Assembly (NCBI RefSeq): GCF_000763905.1
Contig: NZ_JRKN01000015.1
Span: forward strand, 24,254 to 88,253
Direction of reading: 5' to 3'
DNA: 64,000 bases
Origin: Paracoccus halophilus
GTDB taxonomy: Bacteria; Pseudomonadota; Alphaproteobacteria; Rhodobacterales; Rhodobacteraceae
The notes below the pieces were generated by a model, which made no database searches, was not told where the DNA came from, and saw nothing but the letters and a program-made list of their open reading frames with translations. Positions 44,563 to 55,146 of the stretch are shown here, one piece after another. The number at the start of each line of letters is the position of its first letter. The first letter of the stretch is position 1. A program made the position numbers and the translations under genes.

Positions 44563-45279
44563 ATGGCGGAATTCACCCGGACGGAATTGATCCGCAAGAT
44601 TGCCACGACCGGGCGGCTGCAACTTGCAGGTACCGACCTGGCGGGGTTGGACCTGTCCAACCTGACCCTGGTCGGTGCCGATTTTTCCTATGCCGATCTG
44701 ACCGGAGCCGATCTTTCAGGTGCCCAGCTTTCCGGGGCCAGCCTGTGGTCGTGCCGTGCCGCGGGGGCGCGCTTTTCAGGCGCCAATCTGACCGGGGCGA
44801 GCCTTGGCCTTGCCGACCTGACCGGGGCGGATATGCGCGAGGCGCTGCTGGAGCGGGCCGATCTGACCGGCGCGCGGCTGAACGGCGCCGATCTGACCGA
44901 TGCCCGGCTAAGGGGGGCGTGGCTTGATGCCATGCAGCGCGCATTGGCCATAGGGGCACCGCCGTTGCGCTATCCCGCGCGCAGCGGGCCGGGGGTGCGC
45001 GTGGTCGATGAGGACCATCTGGCCGAGCCCGTGGCATTGCGCTGCGGCGACCGGCTGGAGATTCATTTCAGCGGCTCGCGCGACGCGGCGGATGCACGCG
45101 TGGCGCAGCACGGCGCCGATGGGGCGGCGATACTTGCGCCGGTCGATCCCGCAGGTCCGGCCCGCGGCCCGTTCCATGTCCTTGCCTTCGAGGCGGTTGT
45201 CGCGGGCCGCGCGCAGCTTGTGATCGAGCATCGCGATGGCCGCGATCCCGAAACGCTTGAGGTGCTGGTGACGCCATGA
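44563..45279 (+). CDS. Pentapeptide-repeat protein with C-terminal beta-rich domain
   Basis: A 238-residue protein. Residues 19-122 are about twenty pentapeptide repeats of the A(D/N)LxX type (ADLTGADLSGAQLSGASL, ANLTGASLGLADLTGADM), which build a right-handed quadrilateral beta-helix. Residues 145-238 form a separate, strand-rich domain (EPVALRCGDRLEIHF, HVLAFEAVVAGRAQLVIEH) with a pattern like Ig-fold peptidase inhibitors of the chagasin/I42 type; that similarity is weak. No signal peptide. The ATG at 44563 follows GAGGTGGGG. It is between the DUF6345-like gene (105-bp gap) and the convergent regulator gene. The function is unknown. Confidence 0.75.
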   Translation: MAEFTRTELIRKIATTGRLQLAGTDLAGLDLSNLTLVGADFSYADLTGADLSGAQLSGASLWSCRAAGARFSGANLTGASLGLADLTGADMREALLERADLTGARLNGADLTDARLRGAWLDAMQRALAIGAPPLRYPARSGPGVRVVDEDHLAEPVALRCGDRLEIHFSGSRDAADARVAQHGADGAAILAPVDPAGPARGPFHVLAFEAVVAGRAQLVIEHRDGRDPETLEVLVTP

Positions 45280-45287
45280 GCGCAGTG

Positions 45288-46874
45288 CTAGAGCCCCGAT
45301 TTCGTCACCCCCAGCAGGCCCGCCATGCGCAGGGTCGCGGCTGGGTAGTCGGGCGATGCCATCAGCTCCAGCGTGAAATCGGGCTCGACCTTGCGCAGGT
45401 GGTGCAGGGCGTCGGCGGCGCCGGCCTCGTCGCCGCGATGATAGCGCAGCGCGGCCAGAACCCGCAGCGACGGCCTGTTGTCGGGGGCAAAGGCAAAGGC
45501 GGCCGCCGCCGAGTTCTCGGCATCGCCAAGGCGGCCCAGCCGGATCTGGATGACCGAGCGGCGCATCAGCCAGCAGGCGGGGCCGATCTCGGCCAGGGCG
45601 CTGCGGAAACCGCGCTCGTTCACCTCGAAGGCTTCGGTGACGCGCCCGACCTCTGCCAGGGCCTGAGACAAGGCGTGGTTGGCCAGTTCGTTATCCGGGT
45701 CGATCCGGTAGGCGGCGCGGGCCATCTCCAGCGCGCCGACGGCATCGCGCCGCCAGGAGGCCGTCAACGAGGCGACCGCGATCACCGACGGGTTGTTGGG
45801 GGCCATCTGCCGGGCGCGGGTCGAGAATTCGACCGCCTCGTCCGAACACAGCTGCGGGTCGTCGGCCAGCCGCTCGAACAGCAGCGTATTGCGCAGATAG
45901 GATCGCAGCGCCAGCGCGACGGCGGCCTGCGGACCCGTGACGATTCCGGCCAGGACGCGGTCCGCGGCCAGCAGGCGGTCCTTGGAATAGCTGAACACGT
46001 CCCACATCGGGAAGGTGGTCCAGTTCGGCGAAGCGGTGCGGCGTGCCCGGTCCAGAAGCGCCACGGCGATCTGCGCGACGGCGTGGCGCATGGTCGTGGT
46101 TTCATCCTCGCCGCGGATGGTGAAACGGCGCGTCCAGTCGCGCCGGCCGCTGGCGATATCGCGCATCACCACCATCAGCGAGCAATCGTCGCCGGTCGAA
46201 TAGCAGATCGTCCCGATCCGCGTGCCGGCAACCGCGTTCGGGGCGGCCGCGTCGTCGGCCAGCGTCGCCGGGATCATCTCGCAGGCACGTGCGGCCGCCT
46301 CGTTCATCACCATCTCGCCAATGACATGGGCGCGCATGTCGTTGCTCTCGATCGGTTCCAGCGCGACGGTGTAGGCCGTCTGGTGATGCAGGTCGGCGGC
46401 GGGCGTGCCGGCAGGGGCGCCCATGTCCGGGCGCTGCAATATGGTGGGGCCGTCATTCTCGGGCGTCAGGCGCAGCCGCATATTGCGCAGCCAGTCCTCG
46501 AATTCGGGGTCGGGAATGTCGATATCGGCGGCGAATTCGATCGGTGCGCCGCCGGCGTCATAGACAGGGGTCAGATCGATGTGCAGCCTTTCGGGGTCCA
46601 ACCCGATCCAGCCGGCGCCACTGATCAGGATCTGCTTTTCGTCGCCCATGGCCAGGCGCAGTTCGCGCAGCATCTGGCGCAGGCTGTCAGAGCCCTGCCG
46701 CTTGCCGCGATCGCTCCACAACAGGTCCTGCAGCCTGGTCCGGCTCAGCCGCTGGTCGGGTGCGGTCGCCAGCAGCGCAAGCGCCCCGCGCGCCTTCTGG
46801 CTGCGCGGGGTCAGATCGCTTCCATCGGCGCCAAGCAGTCGTACGGACCCCATCAGGCTAAGTGTCGCAGGCAT
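45288..46874 (-). CDS. SARP-like (OmpR-type wHTH plus helical-repeat) transcriptional regulator
   Basis: A 528-residue protein. Residues 1-95 resemble the OmpR/SARP winged helix: LSLMGSVRLLGADGSDLTPRSQKARGALALLA, then SRTRLQDLLWSDRGKRQGSDSLRQMLRELRLAMGD, as in AfsR-type activators. Residues 165-275 form an alpha/beta region (TICYSTGDDCSLMVVMRDI). Residues about 300-528 are TPR-like helical repeats (NNPSVIAVASLTASWRRDAVGALEMARAAYRIDPDNELANHALSQALAEVG). No ATPase domain is seen. It diverges from the PAP2 gene across 92 bp holding three direct heptamer repeats, and its end is 8 bp from the end of the pentapeptide gene. It is the likely controller of this cassette. Confidence 0.8.
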   Translation of the reverse strand: MPATLSLMGSVRLLGADGSDLTPRSQKARGALALLATAPDQRLSRTRLQDLLWSDRGKRQGSDSLRQMLRELRLAMGDEKQILISGAGWIGLDPERLHIDLTPVYDAGGAPIEFAADIDIPDPEFEDWLRNMRLRLTPENDGPTILQRPDMGAPAGTPAADLHHQTAYTVALEPIESNDMRAHVIGEMVMNEAAARACEMIPATLADDAAAPNAVAGTRIGTICYSTGDDCSLMVVMRDIASGRRDWTRRFTIRGEDETTTMRHAVAQIAVALLDRARRTASPNWTTFPMWDVFSYSKDRLLAADRVLAGIVTGPQAAVALALRSYLRNTLLFERLADDPQLCSDEAVEFSTRARQMAPNNPSVIAVASLTASWRRDAVGALEMARAAYRIDPDNELANHALSQALAEVGRVTEAFEVNERGFRSALAEIGPACWLMRRSVIQIRLGRLGDAENSAAAAFAFAPDNRPSLRVLAALRYHRGDEAGAADALHHLRKVEPDFTLELMASPDYPAATLRMAGLLGVTKSGL

Positions 46875-46911
46875 GACGATTCGCTAGAATCCTACCGTTG
46901 TGATTTGAATA

Positions 46912-46938
46912 TTAACACTTCTTAACCGTCTGTAACGG
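46912..46938. promoter_or_regulatory. Three direct heptamer repeats, candidate SARP-type binding site
   Basis: TTAACAC (46912), TTAACCG (46922) and GTAACGG (46932) recur with an exact 10-bp period in the 92-bp divergent region between the SARP-like regulator and the PAP2-like gene. SARP activators bind direct heptamer repeats spaced by about one helical turn and overlapping the -35 region, so this fits a site for the divergently encoded regulator. Confidence 0.5.
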
Positions 46939-46966
46939 AAACAACCAATACGGAGGCTCGCAGAAA

Positions 46967-48067
46967 GTGCCACTGAACAATTCACAAAACTCGCAAAACT
47001 CGCAGAATTCGCAGAATTCACAAAACTCGCAGGCGTTACAGAGCGCCGGAGGGCAGGCCGTGCTGCTGGCCCAGGCGCTCAATATCGCCCGCGAAGGGAT
47101 CATCGATCCCGAAGCCACCGGATCCAAGACGCCGCATCGAGAACCGCTGAGTCCGGCCAAAAGACTGGGCCGGATAGAATTCGCCTTCGCCCAGTCGGTC
47201 CTGCTGTCCGAAATGCTGGACAGCCTGACCATCGCGCCCGAGCCAGATCAGAATCCGCTCAGCCATATCAAGGTTCTGGCCCGTGACGGCGGCAATGAAA
47301 CGACGATTCTGAAGCTCAACCAACCGTCGGACGGGGATTTCGCCGAGGAACTGAAGCTGATCCTGGGCTATGCCACGCTGCGGCCCGAACGCCTGCCCGA
47401 GATCGAGGTGCAGACCGCGGATCTGATCAGCTTCTATGCCTCGATCCTGCCGATCCAGCCGGCACGGGCAAAGATGATCAACTATCTGCTGGAGCTTGGT
47501 CTCAATCTGGCGACGGCGATCGTGCAGCGCGTCAAGCTGGCCTTCGACGCGCCGCGCCCCGATGTGCTGAGCGATCAGGTGCAGCCGATGATCGACATGC
47601 CGCTGCATGGCAGCTATCCCAGCGGGCACGCCACGCAGGCCTTTACCCTGGCCATGCTGCTGACCATCCTGACACGCAAGAGAGAGGCGCATTCCGCCCG
47701 GATCAAGCCCGACAGCCAGCTGTTCCGGATGGCGGCGCGGATCGCGGCGAACCGGACCGTGGCCGGGGTGCACTTCCCCTCGGACAGCGTGTCGGGCGCG
47801 CTGCTGGGGATCACGCTGGCGCGCTGGATCGCCATCCGGGCCGGGGCGGTGAACCAGGACTGCCCCAGTTATGATTTCGACGCCCGGCTCTGGGGCGACC
47901 AAGCGCCGGGCGGCAACCGCGACTTCTATCTGGCCCGCCTGTGCGATGTTCTGAACGATGGCCATCCCTGCCTGCAGATCGGGGCAGCGGTGACTGGCCC
48001 GGTCTCGCCGGTGGTGAAAGGGGTCTGGGACATGGCGCGCGAGGAATGGGGGCAAAGATGGAGCTGA
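46967..48067 (+). CDS. Soluble PAP2 / vanadium-haloperoxidase-like protein with Asn-Ser-Gln repeat
   Basis: A 366-residue protein of the PAP2 superfamily. The phosphate/vanadate-binding motifs are complete: K190-x6-RP (KLAFDAPRP), GSYPSGHATQAF (PSGH 218-221) and NRTVAGVHFPSD (R263, H269). There are no strong membrane helices, and the long N-terminal helical region is more like vanadium-dependent haloperoxidases and their soluble relatives than lipid phosphatases. Residues 5-22 are six copies of Asn-Ser-Gln. The GTG at 46967 has CGGAGG upstream. It overlaps the next small gene by 10 nt. It is either a phosphatase or a haloperoxidase-like enzyme; the sequence does not decide. Confidence 0.75.
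   Translation: MPLNNSQNSQNSQNSQNSQNSQALQSAGGQAVLLAQALNIAREGIIDPEATGSKTPHREPLSPAKRLGRIEFAFAQSVLLSEMLDSLTIAPEPDQNPLSHIKVLARDGGNETTILKLNQPSDGDFAEELKLILGYATLRPERLPEIEVQTADLISFYASILPIQPARAKMINYLLELGLNLATAIVQRVKLAFDAPRPDVLSDQVQPMIDMPLHGSYPSGHATQAFTLAMLLTILTRKREAHSARIKPDSQLFRMAARIAANRTVAGVHFPSDSVSGALLGITLARWIAIRAGAVNQDCPSYDFDARLWGDQAPGGNRDFYLARLCDVLNDGHPCLQIGAAVTGPVSPVVKGVWDMAREEWGQRWS
46979..47032 (+). repeat. Six 9-bp tandem repeats encoding Asn-Ser-Gln
   Basis: The units are variants of AA(C/T)TC(G/A)CA(A/G), six in a row and in frame. Because the unit is 9 bp, copy-number changes would lengthen or shorten the N-terminus without shifting the frame. Confidence 0.9.
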
Positions 48068-48270
48068 AACCCGAACCCGCAACCGGAAGGGAGGATCTGA
48101 TATGGGAACCCGCCGCCAGCGAGGAGACACGCCGTTTCGGACCGGACACGGTGCCGATCGTGGATTATCTGCTGAATCCGCCCGAGGGCCATCCGAAGGT
48201 CGGCAACGGCAACAAGGGCGAGCGGGGGGCTGCGCTGCAGGCGCTGATCGATTCGGCGTTCCGGGAATGA
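48058..48270 (+). CDS. Small uncharacterised protein between PAP2-like and subtilase genes
   Basis: A 70-residue acidic to neutral protein (MELKPEPATGREDLIWEPAA at the start, [12 protein letters not shown] at the end) whose ATG lies inside the end of the PAP2-like gene and whose TGA overlaps the ATG of the subtilase gene (ATGA). GGGGGCAAAG is the ribosome site. Both overlaps make a real, translationally coupled gene likely. I do not recognise the family. Its size and place suggest a partner, chaperone or propeptide-like inhibitor of the protease, which is a guess. Confidence 0.7.
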   Translation: MELKPEPATGREDLIWEPAASEETRRFGPDTVPIVDYLLNPPEGHPKVGNGNKGERGAALQALIDSAFRE

Positions 48271-50027
48271 TTGTCCAGCGCACCTTCGACGCCTATGGCG
48301 AACTGGTCGAGCGGCTCGGCCTGTTCGCGCCGCCCGATGACGAGCGGCCGATGGATCTGGGCACGCATGAGGGGCTGCTCTCGCCGCAGGCGATTCCCGC
48401 CGATCCCGCCGCATGCTGCATTGTCGGCGTGATCGATCACGCGATTCCCTTTGCGCATCGCCTGCTGACCTGCGCCTCGGGCCATTCGCGCGTCGCCTCG
48501 GTCTGGATGCAAGACGCGCCGACGGTCAGGCGGCGTCCAGATATCGCCTTCGGCCAGGATCTGCACGGGACCGAGATCGATTTCCTGCGCGGCCTGGGCG
48601 GAAGCGGCAGGAAACGCAGTGCCGAGGAGATCTATCGCCTGCTGGGCCTGATCGACCCGGCGCGCAGGAATGGCCGCTGGTTCCTGCATCAATACAGCCA
48701 TGGCGCCGCTGTCGCGGGAATGGCGGCCGGCTTCGACCCCGGCGACGCGCGCGGCCTTGCCCATCCGCTGATCGGGGTCAGCCTGCCGGACTGGGCGCTG
48801 GAACAGACCTCGGGCAGTTCCATGCCCTATCTGATCCAGGCCTCGGTCATCTATATCATCAGCCGCGCCCGGATGCTGGTGCAGCAGTTCTCGCAGGCGG
48901 CGGGGCGCGAATTGCGGCTGCCGCTGGTGATCAATATCTCGCTCGGGGTGACGGCCGGCCCGCGTGACGGAACCTCGCTGATCGAGATGTTGCAGGATTC
49001 GATCTCGCTGGATCCGCCGCCCGGGCTGGGCCCGGTGCATTTCGTGCTGTCGATCGGCAACACGCGGCAAGAGCGGCTGAACGCGGTGATGAAACAGGGC
49101 GACAAGATCGCCTGGCAGATCCTGCCCGACGATTTTACCGCAAGCGAATGCCAGTTCTGGAGCCAGCCGCACGCGCCGGGCCAGGATGCGATCCGGCTGC
49201 GCCTGACCCTGCCTGACGGGCGCAGGGTCGTCAGCCGCTTCGACCCGCCGGAACCCGGCAGGGCGCAGCTTGCCCGCATCCGCGACCGTCATGGCCATGA
49301 GCTGGCCCGGCTGGTGCTGCAGGGGCGGGCGGAACAAGGCGGCCGGATGCGCCAATCCCTGTCGGTGATCGTGCCGCCCAGCGTGCCGCCCCGACCGTCG
49401 CCCGGACAGCCACCCGTGCCGGGCAGGCCAACGACGGCGCCGCCCGGGCAATGGAAGCTGAAGCTGGCCGGCGGGCCGCCGGGCGATTGCGATGTCGTGA
49501 TCCAGCGCGACGACCGGCTGCCGGGATTTCCGCCGGCGGGACGGCAGTCCTATCTGGACGATCCCGATTACACGATATGGCTGCCCGATGGACAATGGCC
49601 GGGGCCGGACCCGGTGCCCGCCGATGCAATGATCCGGCGCAACGGCACCTGCAATGCCTATGCCTGGGGCGATAGGCAGATCCGCTGCGGCGCCGCGCTT
49701 GGATCGACCAAGGAAAAATTGGCCCGCTTCTCGCCCTACAGTTCGCTGCTTCGGGACGGAATGGCGGGCGATCTGGTGGCGCCGGGCGATTGCGGCATGG
49801 CCCGGCGCGGGGTGCTCGCGCCGGGGATGACCGACGGGGCGATGCAGCTTGTCAGCGGCACCAGCATCGCCACGCCCCAGCTGACGCGCTGGCTGGCCGG
49901 GCAGCTTGCCGCTGGTGCCGGCTTCGCCACCCGCGATCAGGTGATCGCCGCCGCCCGCGCGGCACGCCCCGGCTGGCCCGACCCGCCGCGCGTGGACCCG
50001 GAACTGCCCTGGCAGATCCGCGAATAA
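48267..50027 (+). CDS. Subtilisin-like (S8) serine protease, no signal peptide
   Basis: A 586-residue S8-family protein. The triad can be assigned: Asp57 in [11 protein letters not shown], His145 in [13 protein letters not shown], and Ser533 in [17 protein letters not shown]; the oxyanion asparagine is in [10 protein letters not shown]. All motifs are somewhat divergent (ID-H in place of D-S/T-G, HGAAVAG in place of HGTHVAG). A long insert (about residues 330-460), proline-rich around 395-415, separates the asparagine and serine regions. No Sec signal and no obvious prodomain, so it is cytoplasmic or exported by another route. It is the last gene of the PAP2-small-subtilase operon. Confidence 0.85.
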   Translation: MIVQRTFDAYGELVERLGLFAPPDDERPMDLGTHEGLLSPQAIPADPAACCIVGVIDHAIPFAHRLLTCASGHSRVASVWMQDAPTVRRRPDIAFGQDLHGTEIDFLRGLGGSGRKRSAEEIYRLLGLIDPARRNGRWFLHQYSHGAAVAGMAAGFDPGDARGLAHPLIGVSLPDWALEQTSGSSMPYLIQASVIYIISRARMLVQQFSQAAGRELRLPLVINISLGVTAGPRDGTSLIEMLQDSISLDPPPGLGPVHFVLSIGNTRQERLNAVMKQGDKIAWQILPDDFTASECQFWSQPHAPGQDAIRLRLTLPDGRRVVSRFDPPEPGRAQLARIRDRHGHELARLVLQGRAEQGGRMRQSLSVIVPPSVPPRPSPGQPPVPGRPTTAPPGQWKLKLAGGPPGDCDVVIQRDDRLPGFPPAGRQSYLDDPDYTIWLPDGQWPGPDPVPADAMIRRNGTCNAYAWGDRQIRCGAALGSTKEKLARFSPYSSLLRDGMAGDLVAPGDCGMARRGVLAPGMTDGAMQLVSGTSIATPQLTRWLAGQLAAGAGFATRDQVIAAARAARPGWPDPPRVDPELPWQIRE

Positions 50028-50110
50028 TCGGCGCGGGCGCAGCGGATCATTGCCAGCCCGCTGTGCCTGCGCTATCGGGGCGTCGAAGCCAAGAATGCGG
50101 AGCCCCGATC

Positions 50111-51157
50111 ATGACCCAGCAGAAAAGCGGCCTCTCCTATGCCGAGGCCGGAGTGGATATCGACGCGGGCAATGCGCTGGTCGAGCGCATCAAGCCGGCC
50201 GCCGCCGCCACCCGCCGCCCCGGCGTGATGGAGGGGCTGGGCGGTTTCGGTGCCCTGTTCGATCCGCGCGCGGCGGGTTACAGCGACCCGGTTCTGGTCG
50301 CCGCGACCGATGGCGTGGGCACCAAGCTGCGCATCGGTATCGACACGGGCGAGCTGGACGGGGTGGGCATCGATCTGGTCGCCATGTGCGTGAACGATCT
50401 GGTCTGCCAGGGCGCCGAGCCGCTGTTCTTTCTGGATTACTTCGCCACCGGCAAGCTGTCGGTCGATGCCGCCGCCTGCGTCATCAACGGCATCGCCGAG
50501 GGGTGCCGGCGCTCGGGCTGTGCCCTGATCGGCGGTGAGACCGCCGAGATGCCGGGCATGTATGGCAAGGGCGATTTCGACCTGGCCGGCTTTGCCGTCG
50601 GCGCGATGGAGCGCGGCGCTGCCCTGCCGGCCGGCGTGGCCGAGGGGGACGTGCTGCTGGGGCTCGCCTCGGACGGGGTTCATTCCAACGGCTTTTCGCT
50701 GGTGCGCAAGGTCGCCGAACATGCCGGGCTGGACTGGAGCGCGCCCGCGCCCTTCGGCTCTGGCACGCTGGGGCAGGCGCTGCTGGTCCCGACGCGGCTT
50801 TATGTCAGGCCGGTGCTCGCCGCGATCCGCGCGGGCGGCGTCCATGCGGCGGCCCATATCACCGGCGGCGGCATTACCGAGAACCTGCCGCGCGTCCTGC
50901 CCGACGGGCTTGGCGCCGCGGTCGATCTGGACGGCTTCACCCTGCCGCCGGTCTTTGACTGGCTGGCGCAGGCGGGCGATATCGCGGATTCCGAGATGCT
51001 CAAGACCTTCAACTCGGGCATCGGCATGATCCTCGTGGTCGCGGCCGAGCGGGCCGAGGCGCTGGCCGCGCTGCTGGGCGAACAGGGCGAAACCGTGATC
51101 CGTCTCGGCCATGTGGTGGCGGGCAAGGGCGTGGGCTATAGCGGCCGGCTGCGTTGA
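50111..51157 (+). CDS. purM: Phosphoribosylformylglycinamidine cyclo-ligase (AIR synthetase)
   Basis: A 348-residue Pur[39 protein letters not shown] (ATP site), [31 protein letters not shown] and [15 protein letters not shown] are all family signatures. It makes aminoimidazole ribonucleotide from FGAM with ATP in purine synthesis. It is coupled to purN by an overlap at 51154-51157. Confidence 0.97.
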   Translation: MTQQKSGLSYAEAGVDIDAGNALVERIKPAAAATRRPGVMEGLGGFGALFDPRAAGYSDPVLVAATDGVGTKLRIGIDTGELDGVGIDLVAMCVNDLVCQGAEPLFFLDYFATGKLSVDAAACVINGIAEGCRRSGCALIGGETAEMPGMYGKGDFDLAGFAVGAMERGAALPAGVAEGDVLLGLASDGVHSNGFSLVRKVAEHAGLDWSAPAPFGSGTLGQALLVPTRLYVRPVLAAIRAGGVHAAAHITGGGITENLPRVLPDGLGAAVDLDGFTLPPVFDWLAQAGDIADSEMLKTFNSGIGMILVVAAERAEALAALLGEQGETVIRLGHVVAGKGVGYSGRLR

Positions 51158-51750
51158 AGCGCGTCGCGATCCTGATCTCGGGCGGCGGCTCGAACATGGT
51201 CAGGCTGATCGAGTCGATGACCGGGGATCATCCCGCGCGGCCGGTGATCGTGGGATCGAACGATCCGCAGGCCGGCGGGCTGGAGAAGGCCCGGGCATTG
51301 GGCGTGCCGGCATTCGCCGTCGACCACCGCGCCTATAAGGGGGACCGCGTCGCCTTCGAGGCCGCGCTGCTCGAACCGCTCCTGGCGGCAGAACCCGACA
51401 TCCTCTGCCTCGCCGGCTTCATGCGCGTCCTGACACCGGGCTTCGTGGCCCGTTTCAAGGGCAGGATGCTGAACATCCATCCCTCGCTCTTGCCGAAATA
51501 CCCCGGCCTGCATACGCATCAACGCGCGTTGGAGGCGGGCGATGCCGAAGCCGGCGCGACGGTTCATCTGGTCACGCCCGAGCTTGATGCCGGTCCGGTC
51601 CTCGGCCAGGTCCGCGTTCCTGTGATGCCGGATGATACGGCCGAAACCCTTGCCGCCCGTGTGCTGGTCGAGGAGCACCGCCTCTACCCCGCGGTGCTGC
51701 GCCGTTTCGCTGCCGGAGATCCGAGGCCGGTCATGCTCGACCGGCGCTAG
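51154..51750 (+). CDS. purN: Phosphoribosylglycinamide formyltransferase
   Basis: A 198-residue [20 protein letters not shown] is the phosphate loop. [35 protein letters not shown] has the catalytic Asn and His, followed by [19 protein letters not shown] (catalytic Asp). It formylates GAR with 10-formyltetrahydrofolate. The start is a TTG at 51154, forced by the TTGA overlap with the purM stop, an unusual but reasonable weak start for the second gene of a coupled pair. Confidence 0.95.
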   Translation: MKRVAILISGGGSNMVRLIESMTGDHPARPVIVGSNDPQAGGLEKARALGVPAFAVDHRAYKGDRVAFEAALLEPLLAAEPDILCLAGFMRVLTPGFVARFKGRMLNIHPSLLPKYPGLHTHQRALEAGDAEAGATVHLVTPELDAGPVLGQVRVPVMPDDTAETLAARVLVEEHRLYPAVLRRFAAGDPRPVMLDRR

Positions 51751-51884
51751 GGTCGAAACCCAGCTGATCCGTTGATTTCTTTCGGCCCCTGCGATCCACG
51801 TTCAAAAAAATTGCGCAGGGGTTGATCAGTTGCGGCTGAGTTTGGCTTTCTGAACCGTCACGGGTTAACCGGAGAGTTTGTGCT

Positions 51885-52900
51885 TCTGATCATCCCCCAG
51901 TGAAGTGGTCCGCGGTTATACTTAGGAAACGAAGGATCGAAGATGGGAACAAAGCGACCGAAACCGAAGAGATTGTGCCGAAGCTGCGGCAGGTTGAGAT
52001 TCTGATGGGACAAGAGTTGTCGCGTCTGGATGCGATCAGACGGATCGGGGTTGTCGAACAGACCTAGGACTGCCGGCACCAAAAGTATGGTGGGATGAGC
52101 GTGGATCAATTGAAGAAACTGAAGCGCCTGCAGCAGGAGAATGACCGGCTTCGACGCGCGGTGTCGGACCTGACGCTGGAGAGGCTTATTCTGACCGAGG
52201 CTGCAAAGAGAAATTTCTGAGCCCGTCGCGGCGCGGGACCTGCGTTGATCATGCTCGTGATGGGTTGGGTGTGTCCGGACGTCGGGCGTGCCGGATGCTG
52301 CGTCAGCATCGGTCCATGCAGCGCCGACGGCCGAGAGGCCGGAGGCGGTGTCGTCGCAGACATGGCCGAACTGGCAAGGCGGTACGGCCCCTATGGCCAT
52401 CGCCGGAGTTGCCATCGGAGCGCCATTGGTCCGAGCGACAATGGCGACGCGCTGTTACGGGCGGCGGTTCCGGGCGCCGAATGTGCTGGATGACGTCACG
52501 CGGGCATGTCTGGCGGCAAGCCCGGAATGATAGTCTTGGACGATGGTACGGAACTGACCTCGAACGCGATCCTGACGGGTTGCGGCGAGAACAGGATCGA
52601 ATGGCACCACATCGCACCGGGCAAACCCGTGCAGAACGCGTCGCAGGTTCTCTCGGACCGGTGGCGTTCACCTGCTCCCTGTCGAAAGCTTCAACCGACG
52701 CATGCGGGGCGAGTTTTTTGAATGAGACGCTGTTTCGAAATCTCGCCCATATCCGCGAACTGACGGCGGCTTGGGTCACAGATTGCAGCACCGCGCGGCC
52801 ACGCGCGGCCCTCGGCTAACAGACACCCGCAGGCTTCGCCCTGCGCCTGACCGCCGCAATCGCCCGACCCGCGGCGCGAAATGCGCACTTGGCTTCTCCG
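51885..52900 (+). pseudogene. Decayed IS3-family element (orfA/orfB fragments)
   Basis: The plus strand carries a broken IS3-type transposase. The orfA-like part (KATETEEIVPKLRQVEIL, RRIGVVEQT, stop, then YGGMSVDQLKKLKRLQQENDRLRRAV, LTEAAKRNF) reads between about 51930 and 52220. The orfB start (RAGCCVSIGPCS, LARRYGPYGHRR) follows, then, after a large internal deletion, the catalytic-core pieces LDDGTELTSNAILTGCGEN, RIEWHHIAPGKPVQN, NETLFRNLAHIRELTAAWV and TARPRAALG up to about 52820. Stops and frameshifts are numerous. The left edge near 51888 (CATCCCCCAGTGAAGTGGTC) looks like an IS terminus; no matching right end was found. The intact-looking long frames on both strands here are by-products. 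Confidence 0.8.
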
Positions 52901-53225
52901 GGGCTCGTTGATCATCACTCGGTTCATGTGGCTCAGCAACACGAGCCCACCAGAAATCCGATGACCACAGAAAGCTACACCACGCCTTGGGACGTCATCC
53001 CTGATGATGCGACATGCTGGATCGCTCGCCGCATATCGCGCATCTCGGATTTGTGCGGACGAGCCGGTTGCGGCCCGGAAGCAGCGCGATCGCTAGCGAC
53101 CTTTCCCTATCGGTCAAATCGCGTGAATGACCGTCCGCATTATTTCCGGGTGATCGCCGTTCGGTTTCGCAAACGAACGGACTCACGCCCGGCTGAAATC
53201 ACCCGACCAGTTTCGGATCAGCCTC
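52901..53225. other. Non-coding or decayed stretch between the IS3 remnant and edd
   Basis: About 325 bp without a gene I can support. Plus-strand frames such as MTTESYTTPWDVIPDD and HYFRVIAVRFRKRTDSRP look like protein relics but match nothing I can name. Base composition here is lower in G+C than the flanking genes, in line with an old mobile-element scar. CGTTCGGTTTCGCAAACGAACG at about 53158-53179 is an inverted repeat (CGTTCGTTT/AAACGAACG type) that could form a small hairpin downstream of edd. Confidence 0.4.
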
Positions 53226-55028
<1,803 letters not shown>

Positions 55029-55061
55029 GGCTGGGGTTCTCCTTTTGGCGCAAATATACGC

Positions 55062-55075
55062 TGTTAGCGTTAACA
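55062..55075. promoter_or_regulatory. LacI-type operator upstream of edd (and divergent rlmI)
   Basis: TGTTAGCGTTAACA is a 14-bp dyad with a central CG and one mismatched pair, 34 bp upstream of the edd ATG and 72 bp upstream of the divergent methyltransferase gene. It shares TGTTA-N-CG-N-TAACA with the site at 56949 before zwf. Central CG dyads of this type are bound by LacI-family regulators. Confidence 0.6.
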
Positions 55076-55146
55076 ATGCAACGGTTGCGGCCTTGCCCGC
55101 GACGGCCTGGCATGGCAAGCCTGCCCCGTTTCGCACGAGGCCCGCC

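Noticed and set aside
46979..47032. CRISPR-like repeats
   Set aside because: The 9-bp units are contiguous, without spacers, and in coding frame. They are a coding tandem repeat.
51858..52415. 185-residue minus-strand frame over the IS3 remnant
   Set aside because: The plus strand clearly holds IS3 orfA/orfB pieces. The minus frame has no recognisable features.
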